From Paracoccus yeei ATCC BAA-599 (GTDB lineage Bacteria; Pseudomonadota; Alphaproteobacteria; Rhodobacterales; Rhodobacteraceae): a DNA stretch of 64,000 nt. This document shows, in pieces, positions 1 through 7,733 of this stretch. The stretch covers positions 1-64,000 of the forward strand of contig NZ_JHWH01000013.1 in NCBI RefSeq assembly GCF_000622145.1. Reading direction: 5' to 3'. A program made the position numbers and the translations under genes. The notes beneath the pieces are model-generated. The model saw only the letters and a program-made list of their open reading frames with translations. It did no database searches and had not been told where the DNA came from. Within the stretch, counting starts at the first letter, position 1. Every line of letters starts with the position of its first letter.

Positions 1-470
1 GGTAATCTCCGACATGACCTCTCCCCTCTGTGGATCGTCCCAGACCCACCCTGGCACAGCGAAGCCGTCGGGGGGGCGGTCACATCATCAGAGCCATCCG
101 CAGTGTTCGGCCCCTGCGTGTCACGCTTGGGTCGCTCCGGCTCATCATCGGGGGCGGTCAGTCCGAAAAAGAAGTAGAAGGCGGATACTCCCGGAAAGGT
201 GGCGGGGTTTCCCCCGGCGGCCTCATAATCCAACGCGACTCGCTCGCGCTTCACGGCGGCGCGGATCGCGTCGCGGACAGTGGACAACTCCGCCTCGCCC
301 CGGTCAAGCAGATTCCAACCTGAGGTTGAGACGCTGATTGCGGCACCTGCCAACCGCTTCGCTTCGAACGGGTCAGCGGTTGAGAGCGGGATTTGGATGG
401 CTTGTCCGCGATACAGGCGCCGCCACACATACAGCCGACCGCGCCGAAACACATAGTTTGCAATGCCCAA
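1..470 (-). CDS. Tyrosine-type site-specific integrase, N-terminal part (runs off the window)
   Basis: Seen by reading the minus strand from a TTG at 470-468 preceded by AAGGGG at about 7 nt. The first residues give NYVFRRGRLYVWRR and then a segment about spreading substitutions through DPFEAKRLA, which resembles the arm-binding N-terminus of phage/island tyrosine recombinases. The catalytic domain lies outside the window. At a run of seven G on the plus strand (70-76) the frame appears to slip: the continuing frame gives a poor sequence, while adding one base gives a protein-like tail (DGFAVPGWVWDDPQRGEV), so it may be frameshifted. It points away from tRNA-Gln, whose 3' end lies 131 bp away, the usual arrangement for an island integrated in a tRNA 3' end. 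Family call is from N-terminal resemblance only. Confidence 0.5.
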   Translation of the reverse strand, partial: MGIANYVFRRGRLYVWRRLYRGQAIQIPLSTADPFEAKRLAGAAISVSTSGWNLLDRGEAELSTVRDAIRAAVKRERVALDYEAAGGNPATFPGVSAFYFFFGLTAPDDEPERPKRDTQGPNTADGSDDVTAPPTASLCQGGSGTIHRGERSCRRL

Positions 471-600
471 AGTGGACCCCTTGATGTGGGGTCAGCGGGT
501 CGGGACGGAGGGACGACCGCGTGTCATTATGCTGACGCGCTGTCACCAACCCCTGTCGGGCGGCATCAACGTGCTGAAGCAACTGTGCTTTTCAGATGAC

Positions 601-675
601 TGGCTGGGGCGGTAGGATTCGAACCTACGGTACACGGTACCAAAAACCGTTGCCTTACCACTTGGCCACGCCCCA
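601..675 (-). tRNA. tRNA-Gln (anticodon TTG)
   Basis: The reverse complement starts TGGGGCG and pairs with CGCCCCA over seven bases. The 7-base anticodon loop TTTTGGT is closed by ACGGT/ACCGT, giving anticodon TTG. The T arm carries GGTTCGAATCC and a CCA end is encoded (TGG at 601-603 on the plus strand). The 3' end faces the integrase fragment at 1-470, so this gene is the likely attachment site of the element leaving the left edge. Confidence 0.97.
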
Positions 676-772
676 ACTCTGTGGAGGCGTATCTAGCCAA
701 GCCGGTCAGGGGGTGCAAGGGCCTTTTCGAAATTTGTTGTGGGCAATTTTGCGGGGCGATATGCGGCCCAGC

Positions 773-1999
773 ATGAAACATCTCGACACCATCATCCTGG
801 GCGCGGGGGCCGCCGGGCTTTTTTGCGCCGGCTCCCTCCTCGAGCTTTCCGGCGCCGCCGCGCGGCCCGAGGTCCTGGTCATCGACCACGCCCGGGCTCC
901 GGGCGAAAAGATAAGGATTTCAGGGGGCGGGCGCTGCAATTTCACCAATCTGGCGACCAGCCGGGACCGCTTCCTGTCGGGCAATCCGCGGTTCTGCGCC
1001 TCGGCGCTCTCGGGCTATCGGCCCGAGGATTTCACCGCGCTGGTCGACCGCGCGGGAATCGCCTGGCACGAAAAGACGCTGGGCCAACTGTTCTGCGACG
1101 GCAGCGCGCGCCAGATCGTCGACCTGCTGCTGGAACGGATGCGCGGCGCGCAGCTGTGGCTGGGGACCAGTGTCGAGGCGATCCGGCAGGTGGACGGGCT
1201 GTTCGAGGTCGCGACCAGCCGGGGCACCGTGCGGAGCAGGCGGCTGGTGGTGGCAACGGGCGGCCGCTCGATCCCCAAGATGGGGGCGACCGGCCTGGGC
1301 TACGAGATCGCCGCGCAGTTCGGGCTGGGCCTTGTCGAGCCCCGTCCCGGGCTGGTGCCGCTGACCTTCGCGGTCCAGGACCTGGAGCGGCTGCGGCCGC
1401 TGGCGGGCCTGTCGGTCCTGGCCGAGGTCAGCCACGGCCAGGGCCGCGCGGCGGCCCGTTTCCGCGACGGGCTGCTCTTCACCCACCGCGGCCTGTCGGG
1501 CCCGGCGATCCTGCAGATCTCCAGCTTCTGGCGGCCCGGAGAGGATATCTCGGTCGATCTGCTGCCGGGCCAGGACCTGGGCCAGCTGCTGCGCGCGCAG
1601 CGCGGGCAGGGCGGCCGCGTCGCCCTGGGCACGGCGCTGGCGCGCCATCTGCCGGCCCGGCTGGCCGATGCCATCCTGGACGAGCTGGGCGGCGCCGCCG
1701 CGCGCCTGGCGGACCAGCGCAACGCCGATCTGGACCGTCTGGCCGAGCGCGTGCATCGCTGGCGCCTGCGGCCCGTCGGGACCGAAGGCTGGCGCACCGC
1801 CGAGGTCACGCTGGGCGGCGTCGATTGCCGCGCCCTGAACGCGCGCGACATGCAGGCCAGGACCGTGCCCGGGCTTTACTTCATCGGAGAGGTGGTGGAC
1901 GTGACCGGCTGGCTGGGCGGCTACAACTTCCAATGGGCCTGGGCCTCGGCCCATGCGGCCGCCCGCGGCATCGCCGCCGAAGCGACGCTCAGCCCATGA
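773..1999 (+). CDS. BaiN/HI0933-family FAD-dependent oxidoreductase
   Basis: 408 residues. The N-terminus carries a Rossmann FAD-binding motif GAGAAGLFCAG (about residues 10-20) followed by GEKIRISGGGRCNFTN (about 44-59), the hallmark of the HI0933/BaiN flavoprotein family (aminoacetone-oxidase-like). The C-terminus has GLYFIGEVVDVTGWLGGYNF, which closes the FAD site in this family. The physiological substrate is not known for most members. The start at 773 (MKHLD) is chosen because the Rossmann strand begins there; an in-frame ATG at 761 would add four residues. The gene overlaps the convergent kdsA by 11 bp. Confidence 0.88.
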   Translation: MKHLDTIILGAGAAGLFCAGSLLELSGAAARPEVLVIDHARAPGEKIRISGGGRCNFTNLATSRDRFLSGNPRFCASALSGYRPEDFTALVDRAGIAWHEKTLGQLFCDGSARQIVDLLLERMRGAQLWLGTSVEAIRQVDGLFEVATSRGTVRSRRLVVATGGRSIPKMGATGLGYEIAAQFGLGLVEPRPGLVPLTFAVQDLERLRPLAGLSVLAEVSHGQGRAAARFRDGLLFTHRGLSGPAILQISSFWRPGEDISVDLLPGQDLGQLLRAQRGQGGRVALGTALARHLPARLADAILDELGGAAARLADQRNADLDRLAERVHRWRLRPVGTEGWRTAEVTLGGVDCRALNARDMQARTVPGLYFIGEVVDVTGWLGGYNFQWAWASAHAAARGIAAEATLSP

Positions 2000-2822
2000 C
2001 GGGCTCGGCCTTGGCCAGCGCGTCGAACCGCATCAGCGAGGCGACGAGCGCCGGCATCTTTTCCAGCGGGATCATGTTCGGACCGTCCGAGGGCGCGTTG
2101 TCCGGGTCCTCGTGCGTTTCGATGAAGACGCCGGCCACGCCCAGGGATACCGCCGCCCGGGCCATGACCGGCGCGAATTCCCGCTGGCCGCCCGACGAAT
2201 TGCCCTGCCCGCCGGGCTGCTGCACGGAATGGGTCGCATCCATGATGACCGGCCAGCCGGTGCGGGCCATGATCGGCAGGCTGCGCATGTCGGCGACCAG
2301 GGTGTTGTAGCCGAAGCTGACGCCGCGTTCGGTCAGCATGATGCCCTGGTTGCCGGTCGAGGCGACCTTCTGCGCCACGTTCGCCATGTCCCAGGGGGCA
2401 AGGAACTGGCCCTTCTTGATGTTGACCACAGCGCCGGTTTCCCCGGCGGCGAGCAACAGGTCGGTCTGGCGCGACAGGAAGGCCGGGATCTGGATCACGT
2501 CGACCACTGCCCCGGCTGCGCGGGCCTGGGCGATGTCGTGCACGTCGGTCAGGACGGGGCAGCCGATGCGGGCGCGCACCTCTTCCAGCATGCGCAGCCC
2601 GTCCTGCATGCCGACGCCGCGCCGGCCCGAAAGCGAGGTGCGGTTGGCCTTGTCGTAGCTGGCCTTGAAGACGAAGCCGGCGCCGGCCTGGGCGCAGGCG
2701 CGCGACATGGTTTCGGCGATACCCAGCGCGTGGTCCAGGGTTTCAAGCTGGCAGGGACCGGCGATGACGGCCAGCGGCAGGTCGTTGCCGAAGGTGACGT
2801 TGCCGACGTTGACATGGTTCAT
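1989..2822 (-). CDS. kdsA: 3-deoxy-8-phosphooctulonate synthase (KDO-8-P synthase)
   Basis: 277 residues, the usual length of KdsA. It condenses phosphoenolpyruvate with D-arabinose 5-phosphate to make KDO 8-phosphate for the lipopolysaccharide core and for Kdo-based capsule linkers. Recognisable blocks are AGPCQLET near the N-terminus, FKASYDKANRTS, VLTDVHD, IPAFLSRQTDLL and the C-terminal FIETHEDPDNAPSDG segment. It starts four bases inside the end of the upstream kpsE-like gene, so it is translationally coupled to the capsule export genes. That placement suggests Kdo is made here for surface polysaccharide as well as lipid A. Confidence 0.95.
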   Translation of the reverse strand: MNHVNVGNVTFGNDLPLAVIAGPCQLETLDHALGIAETMSRACAQAGAGFVFKASYDKANRTSLSGRRGVGMQDGLRMLEEVRARIGCPVLTDVHDIAQARAAGAVVDVIQIPAFLSRQTDLLLAAGETGAVVNIKKGQFLAPWDMANVAQKVASTGNQGIMLTERGVSFGYNTLVADMRSLPIMARTGWPVIMDATHSVQQPGGQGNSSGGQREFAPVMARAAVSLGVAGVFIETHEDPDNAPSDGPNMIPLEKMPALVASLMRFDALAKAEPVMG

Positions 2823-4561
2823 GAGGACACCTGTTCGCGCAGGATCGAGGCGGTCAGCGACAGCATCAGGTAGATGCCGGCAAAGATCAGGAAGGCCACG
2901 ATCGTGTTCTGGAGAGCCTTGGGATAGGTTGCCTCGTCGGGGGCGACGGGGGCAATCGACAGGGCGAGATAGCGCACCTGCTTGTTCGCCTCGATCCGCG
3001 CGTTCTCCATCTGCGCGGCGGCGGCGGCAAGAAGTTCCTGCCGGGTGACGAGATCGGATTCGGCGATGCGGATCTCGCCCGAGATGGTGGCGAGCGAGCC
3101 CCGGACGTTGTTGCCTTCGGTCAACTGGCCGCGCGTCTCGTCCAGCATCGCCTCGAGTCGCGAGATGTCGCCCTGCACGCCCAGCACGCGGCTGCGGTTG
3201 GGCACCTCGTTCGCCTGCAACTGGCCCAATTCCAGCTTTTTCGCGGCAAGCTGGCGTTCCAGTTCGGCGATATGGCCCATGATGACGCTGCCTTCGGCCA
3301 CGGGGTCAAGGACCCCCAGCTTCTGCTGCAATTCCTGCACGCGGACCTGGGCCTGCTGCACCTTCGCCTCGGCGTCCTGATAGCTTTCGACCGCGCCCTT
3401 CATCTGATCCTCGCGCAGGCGGGCGGTCATCTGGTCCACCTGGCCTTCGGCATACTTGATCAGCGCCAGCGAGAACTGCTCGCTGAGCTTGGGGTCGGGG
3501 GCGATCACCTCCATGTTGATGACGCCTTCGGTCGGGTCGTAACCCAGCTTCACCGAGTTTCGGTACAGCTTGTAGGCCTGTTCGTTGGTCGCGTCGGGCG
3601 GCAGGCGCAGGATCGGGTCGATGGATTCGTCCTGGAAGGCCTGCTTGAACCCCAGTTCGCGATCCAGCCGCAGCATTGCGTCGCGCGAACTGAGATAGCT
3701 TTGCACCGCGACGGAATCGGGGTTGGTCGCCAGCTGCGTTCCGCTGAACAGCCCGCCCAGCCCGCCCGAGCTGGCCTTTTCCGCCTGCTGGATCTGGAAC
3801 TGCGATTCGGTGGCGTAAAGCGGCGTCGCGACGTTGAAGTAGTAATACCCCGCAAGCAGCGTCGGCAGGCCGACGAAGGCCGCGAGCCGCGCGAACAGCA
3901 TGATCAGCTTGCGCCGCCGGCGCCGGGCGATGTCGCGCTGGATGCGGATGATTTCGGCGGCGCGGCGATCCTCGGTCAGCGCCTCGCGCGAGGGCAGGTT
4001 GGTCTGGCCGGGCGGAATCGGCACGATTTCGGTGCCGCGGCGGCGGCCTTCGCGCTTGGTCGGAACCGGCATCGTATTGGCGCGGGATTCCTGCAGGGCG
4101 CGGGCGCCTTCCTCGGACAGGACCTGGCCGACCGAGGCGCGATGGAACGGGTCGATGCCGCGGTCGCGCAGGGCGACGACGGCCTCGTGATCGCTCGACA
4201 CCTCGATCTCGTGCATGGCGGCGATGCGGCGGGCCATGCGGAGCTGGCGGCCGGTCAGGTTTTCGGCCCGCACCGCGGCAAGCCGCTCCTCCATTCCGGG
4301 CTGATCCTGGGCGGCCTTGGACGCGGCGCCGGGAAAGCGCATGCCGCCGAAGCCGTCCTCGTCCGGGGGCGGGGCGAAAAGCTGCGAGGGATCGGCCGCG
4401 ACCCGATCGCGCGCCGAGCCGGCACTGGGGAAGTCGTCGCGTTTGCGGACGCTGATCTGGACCTTCCGGGCAATCTCGACCGCACCCGGGCTGCGCTTGA
4501 CCGAAAGGACCGATTCCTCGCGGCTGGTGCGAAAGACGCGCGCCTTAGGAGGTGTAGTCAT
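2819..4561 (-). CDS. kpsE: Capsule polysaccharide export inner-membrane protein, KpsE/BexC/CtrB-like, with long N-terminal extension
   Basis: 580 residues, compared with about 380 for typical KpsE proteins. The C-terminal part matches the polysaccharide co-polymerase plan: membrane segment at about 219-242, a periplasmic region with long coiled-coil heptads (about 375-535), and a second membrane segment at about 553-571. Residues 1-215 form an extra, charged, probably cytoplasmic region rich in Arg, Glu and Pro that typical KpsE lacks. It should bridge the inner-membrane exporter to the outer-membrane pore. It overlaps the kpsT-like gene by 17 bp and kdsA by 4 bp, so the three form one operon. 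No KpsM-type permease lies next to them. Confidence 0.85.
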   Translation of the reverse strand: MTTPPKARVFRTSREESVLSVKRSPGAVEIARKVQISVRKRDDFPSAGSARDRVAADPSQLFAPPPDEDGFGGMRFPGAASKAAQDQPGMEERLAAVRAENLTGRQLRMARRIAAMHEIEVSSDHEAVVALRDRGIDPFHRASVGQVLSEEGARALQESRANTMPVPTKREGRRRGTEIVPIPPGQTNLPSREALTEDRRAAEIIRIQRDIARRRRRKLIMLFARLAAFVGLPTLLAGYYYFNVATPLYATESQFQIQQAEKASSGGLGGLFSGTQLATNPDSVAVQSYLSSRDAMLRLDRELGFKQAFQDESIDPILRLPPDATNEQAYKLYRNSVKLGYDPTEGVINMEVIAPDPKLSEQFSLALIKYAEGQVDQMTARLREDQMKGAVESYQDAEAKVQQAQVRVQELQQKLGVLDPVAEGSVIMGHIAELERQLAAKKLELGQLQANEVPNRSRVLGVQGDISRLEAMLDETRGQLTEGNNVRGSLATISGEIRIAESDLVTRQELLAAAAAQMENARIEANKQVRYLALSIAPVAPDEATYPKALQNTIVAFLIFAGIYLMLSLTASILREQVSS

Positions 4562-5198
4562 AATATTGTTTCGCCTCTTCCAGCGTTTCGAACTGATAAA
4601 GCTTTCCGTCGCGCAGAACGGCGGCGGAGCTGCAGAATTTCTCGATCGTATGGGCCTGGTGGGACACCACCACCACGGTCGCGGACTTGAGCCGGTCGTA
4701 AAGCACCGCCCCTGCCTTGCGGTTGAATTCGACGTCTGTCGTGGTCGGCATGCCTTCGTCGATCAGGTAGAGGTCGAATTCCAGAGCCAGCATCAGCGAG
4801 AAGGTAAAGCGCGAGCGCATCCCGGCGCTGTAGGTGCCGACGGGCCGGTCGAAATACTCGTCGATGTCGGTCAGCCAGCGGCAGAACGCCTCGACATAGT
4901 CGGGATCGAGGCCATAGATGCGAGCGATGAAGCGAGCGTTTTCGTTCGCGCTGAGCTTTGCGGTGATGCCGCCCATGAAGCCCAGCGGAAAGGACACCCG
5001 GCAGGTGCTGCGGATCGTGCCCTCGTCCGGCTTTTCCAGCCCGCACATCATGTTGATCAGCGTCGTCTTGCCGGTGCCGTTCGGCGCGAGAATCCCCATC
5101 GAGCGGCCCAGTTCGATCCTGAAGGAGGCGCGGTCCAGGATGACCTTGCGCTGCGTGCCCGTCCAGAAGGACTTTGACACATTATCGAACTCGATCAT
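4545..5198 (-). CDS. kpsT: Capsule polysaccharide ABC exporter ATP-binding protein, KpsT-like
   Basis: 217 residues, family-typical. Walker A is APNGTGKT (38-45, with Ala replacing the usual first Gly), the signature is YSAGMRSR (123-130), Walker B ends DLYLIDE (142-148) and the switch His is His180. The YSxGM signature is typical of KpsT/BexA/CtrD export ATPases. The start at 5198 (MIEFDNVSK) is preferred over an upstream in-frame start because family members begin there. It should energise export of a lipid-anchored polysaccharide together with a permease encoded elsewhere. Confidence 0.92.
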   Translation of the reverse strand: MIEFDNVSKSFWTGTQRKVILDRASFRIELGRSMGILAPNGTGKTTLINMMCGLEKPDEGTIRSTCRVSFPLGFMGGITAKLSANENARFIARIYGLDPDYVEAFCRWLTDIDEYFDRPVGTYSAGMRSRFTFSLMLALEFDLYLIDEGMPTTTDVEFNRKAGAVLYDRLKSATVVVVSHQAHTIEKFCSSAAVLRDGKLYQFETLEEAKQYYDYTS

Positions 5199-5410
5199 TC
5201 CGAAGCCTTCGACAAGCGCCCGACGCGAGCCCGGCACAATCCGGACGCGCCTGGGCCATGAACCAACAACCCGGCCGCCAGGGGCTGCCGCGCTGCACCG
5301 CGCGACCTTATGCGCCCTCCGCGATGCTGTCTACCTTGGCCGAGAGTGGCTTAAACTATCGTGAACGGGAACGGGGTTTTTCGCGGTCATTTCATTCTTA
5401 TTTTCAGCGC

Positions 5411-6034
5411 ATGGATCTTGTCGAACGGATTTCCGCCTGCCGGCTCTGCGCGGCGCGCTTTGCCGCGACCGCGACGCATCACGCGCCCCGCCCGGTGGCC
5501 TGGTTCCGGCCGGGCGCGTCGATCCTGATCGTGGGGCAGGCGCCGGGCATGCGCGTCCATCTTGCGGGGCGGCCCTTCGCGGACCGCTCGGGCGACCGGC
5601 TGCGCGAATGGATGGGGGTCGACAGCGCGGTCTTCTACGACCGCCGCCGCATTGCCGTCGTCCCGATGGCCTTCTGCTTTCCGGGCTATGACGCCAAGGG
5701 CTCCGACCTGCCGCCGCCGCCGCTGTGCGCCCAGACCTGGCGCCGGGAGGTGCTGGAGACGCTGCAGCCGCGCCTGACCCTGCTGGTCGGCGGCCACGCC
5801 CAGCGCTGGCATCTGGGCGCGCGGAACGGCGTCACGCAGGCGGTGACGCAGTGGCGCGACCACGCGCCCGCAATCTTTCCCTTGCCTCATCCGTCCTGGC
5901 GCAATACCGGCTGGCTGAAACGCAATCCCTGGTTTCAGGCCGAACTGGTGCCCGCGCTGCGCCTGGCCGTGGCCAGAACGCTGGAAAGCCATGATGACGC
6001 CTCTGGATTCGCTGTGCCCGATCCCCTTCCATGA
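5411..6034 (+). CDS. Uracil-DNA glycosylase family protein
   Basis: 207 residues. Motif 1 is GQAPG followed by GRPFADRSGDRLREWMG, and motif 2 near the C-terminus is PLPHPSWRNTGW, both hallmarks of the UDG superfamily. Only a single CRLC pair of cysteines is present at the N-terminus (about residues 10-13), so the four-Cys iron-sulfur site of family 4 enzymes looks incomplete. The acidic residue that normally follows GxxPG is replaced by Arg-Val-His. Uracil excision is therefore inferred from family only. The start at 5411 is the first ATG that gives a family-like N-terminus. The gene overlaps the next one by 44 bp. Confidence 0.8.
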   Translation: MDLVERISACRLCAARFAATATHHAPRPVAWFRPGASILIVGQAPGMRVHLAGRPFADRSGDRLREWMGVDSAVFYDRRRIAVVPMAFCFPGYDAKGSDLPPPPLCAQTWRREVLETLQPRLTLLVGGHAQRWHLGARNGVTQAVTQWRDHAPAIFPLPHPSWRNTGWLKRNPWFQAELVPALRLAVARTLESHDDASGFAVPDPLP

Positions 6035-6743
6035 TGCCGAGCCGCCGGCCCGCGCCCGCGTCCTGTCGCGGCTGGCCGACACGGAACTGTTCGCCGCCCT
6101 GGTCGAGGAGCCCGCCGGCGACCGGGCCGAACTGCGCATCTTCGACCTGCCGGGCGGGTCGATGGCGCTGGCCTGCGACACGCAGGACCGGCTGGCGGGC
6201 TTTCTGGACGGGCCGGTCGCTTACGTCGGCTTGCCGGGCCGCGTCCTGGCGCAGGCGCTTGTGGCCGAGGGGCGGGGGTTGCTGGTCAACCCCGGCCATC
6301 CCTCCGAGATGCTGCTGGCGGCGTCGACGCTGGCCTGGCTGCTCGCCTCGCTCGAAGCGCGGCCGAGGCTTGCCCCGGACGAGGCGCCGCGCCTGATCCA
6401 CGCCCCCGCGCCCGAGGCGGTCGCCATCCTGGCCGAGCCGGTGGCCCAGCGGCTGGGCGACATGGCCGGGCTGGCCGGCTGGGCGGCGCTGTCGCTGTTC
6501 GAATGGGAGGACGGGCGGTCGGGGCACGTCCTGGTCCTGGGCAAGGTCCCGGACAGGCACCGCGACGCCGTGGCGAAGGCCTTTGCCGAGCTTTTCGCCT
6601 TTTTGCCCGAGATTGATGGCGGACTGGACCTGGCCTTTTCCGACCGCGCCCCTGCAGCCGGGACGCTGGTCATCGAGGTGCCCACGCCCGTTGATGAGGC
6701 CGCGCCGCGCCGCGACCCCAAGGCCCCGCCCCGGCTGCGCTAG
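5991..6743 (+). CDS. SseB family protein
   Basis: 250 residues. The N-terminal half (about 20-120) has the SseB-domain layout: LFAALVEEP, GSMALACDTQDRLAGF, and GRGLLVNPGHPSEML. The C-terminal half resembles the SseB C-terminal region of Rhodobacterales proteins. The molecular role of bacterial SseB-domain proteins is poorly defined. It overlaps the upstream uracil-DNA glycosylase gene by 44 bp and probably shares its transcript. It ends shortly before a bidirectional hairpin at 6804-6827. Confidence 0.8.
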   Translation: MMTPLDSLCPIPFHDAEPPARARVLSRLADTELFAALVEEPAGDRAELRIFDLPGGSMALACDTQDRLAGFLDGPVAYVGLPGRVLAQALVAEGRGLLVNPGHPSEMLLAASTLAWLLASLEARPRLAPDEAPRLIHAPAPEAVAILAEPVAQRLGDMAGLAGWAALSLFEWEDGRSGHVLVLGKVPDRHRDAVAKAFAELFAFLPEIDGGLDLAFSDRAPAAGTLVIEVPTPVDEAAPRRDPKAPPRLR

Positions 6744-6803
6744 GGATCGGCGGCTGCCCGCCGAGGTCACGGTGATCCGCGTGATCCCGACACGCCGAAT
6801 CGC

Positions 6804-6827
6804 AAAAACCCGCCCCAGGGGGCGGGT
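6804..6827. terminator. Hairpin terminator between convergent genes
   Basis: Nine-base stem ACCCGCCCC (6808-6816) with GGGGCGGGT (6819-6827) and a short loop. On the minus strand it is followed by a run of five T (AAAAA at 6804-6808 on the plus strand), so it fits a rho-independent terminator for the minus-strand M15 peptidase gene. TCTT follows on the plus strand, so it may also stop the SseB transcript. Confidence 0.8.
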
Positions 6828-6862
6828 CTTAGCGTGGTCACGCAATCTTGAAGGATCGCGAG

Positions 6863-7423
6863 TCAGGCGCCCCAGTGACGGACAGGACCGCAGTCCATGT
6901 GCACGAAGTTCGAGCGCGAGTACTTGCCGACGCCACCTGCCTGGCAGGCCGCAGCAGCCTTGTACATCTGTCCGACCGAGCGCGATTTCAGGCGCAGGTC
7001 GGCAGCCTTGCCCACCATGTGCAGCGAGTTGCGCGCCACGCCCGAGGACCGCGAACGCAGCATGGCGTTGGTCTTGGGCGAGCGATAGCCCGACAGCATC
7101 ATGTAAGGTTCGTTGGTCTGCAGCAGCCGGTGCGAGGCTGCGGCGATGTCGACGGTGCGCGGGTCGATCCCGATCACCTGGCCCGTGCGCCAGTCGCGCA
7201 TGAACACGTTGATTTCATTCAGGGCGTCGCGAATATACTTGCCTTCGACCCAATAGACGGTGTCGATGCTTTCGCCCGTGCGTCCCGAATACATGCGGAT
7301 GCGCCGGATGTCGCCCGCACCGCGTATCAGTCCGAAGGCATTGGCCATAACCGGCGCTGCTGCCACCGTCGTCGCCGCGAACACACCAAGGATGCCGCGG
7401 CGCGAGATAGTTTCAAACGTCAT
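6863..7423 (-). CDS. DUF882 / M15-family murein endopeptidase (YcbK/MepK-like), Tat-exported
   Basis: 186 residues. The N-terminus SRRGILG followed by a hydrophobic stretch is a twin-arginine signal. The catalytic-type zinc residues are visible in SLHMVGKAADLRL (His and Asp) and FVHMDCG (His-x-Asp), as in YcbK/MepK and VanX-type M15 peptidases. MepK of E. coli cleaves meso-DAP cross-links made by L,D-transpeptidases. Here the gene is divergent from an L,D-transpeptidase gene, mirroring the ycbB-ycbK pairing in E. coli, so a shared role in 3-3 cross-link turnover is inferred. Confidence 0.87.
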   Translation of the reverse strand: MTFETISRRGILGVFAATTVAAAPVMANAFGLIRGAGDIRRIRMYSGRTGESIDTVYWVEGKYIRDALNEINVFMRDWRTGQVIGIDPRTVDIAAASHRLLQTNEPYMMLSGYRSPKTNAMLRSRSSGVARNSLHMVGKAADLRLKSRSVGQMYKAAAACQAGGVGKYSRSNFVHMDCGPVRHWGA

Positions 7424-7733
7424 GTCAGATCGCCTGTCCTGCTTCGTTTGTTTTGCCGGTCCTCTGCCCGGCAGGCCTCGGGTTTACCCGAAACTGATTA
7501 AGAATATGTCACCAGCGCGCGAGCGGAGGGAAGCTTTTGATTCCTCCGACGGCGAACATCCGCCATGTTCGGCGATAATCCGCCGACAGGAAAGAGCGGT
7601 GGGAACGCAACTGCAGGTTTTGTCCGGCGGCGTGCCCGGCGTGCATCACCACCGTGGGAAATATGGCGCGCCTTCTGGTGCGCGGGTTGCGGCTGGGGCA
7701 CACTTCGGGGAAGACGAACCAAAGGATAGCAAG
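7424..7733. promoter_or_regulatory. Divergent intergenic region between endopeptidase and L,D-transpeptidase genes
   Basis: About 310 bp with no convincing gene; the reading frames across it have poor coding character. It must hold the two divergent promoters. It carries AAAGGA shortly before the GTG start of the transpeptidase. The two oppositely facing genes may be co-regulated from this gap. No clear sigma consensus was identified. Confidence 0.45.

Noticed and set aside
739..2310. Long Arg/Gly/Ala/Pro-rich frame overlapping the flavoprotein
   Set aside because: Shifted frame of a well-supported gene, with no recognisable domain.
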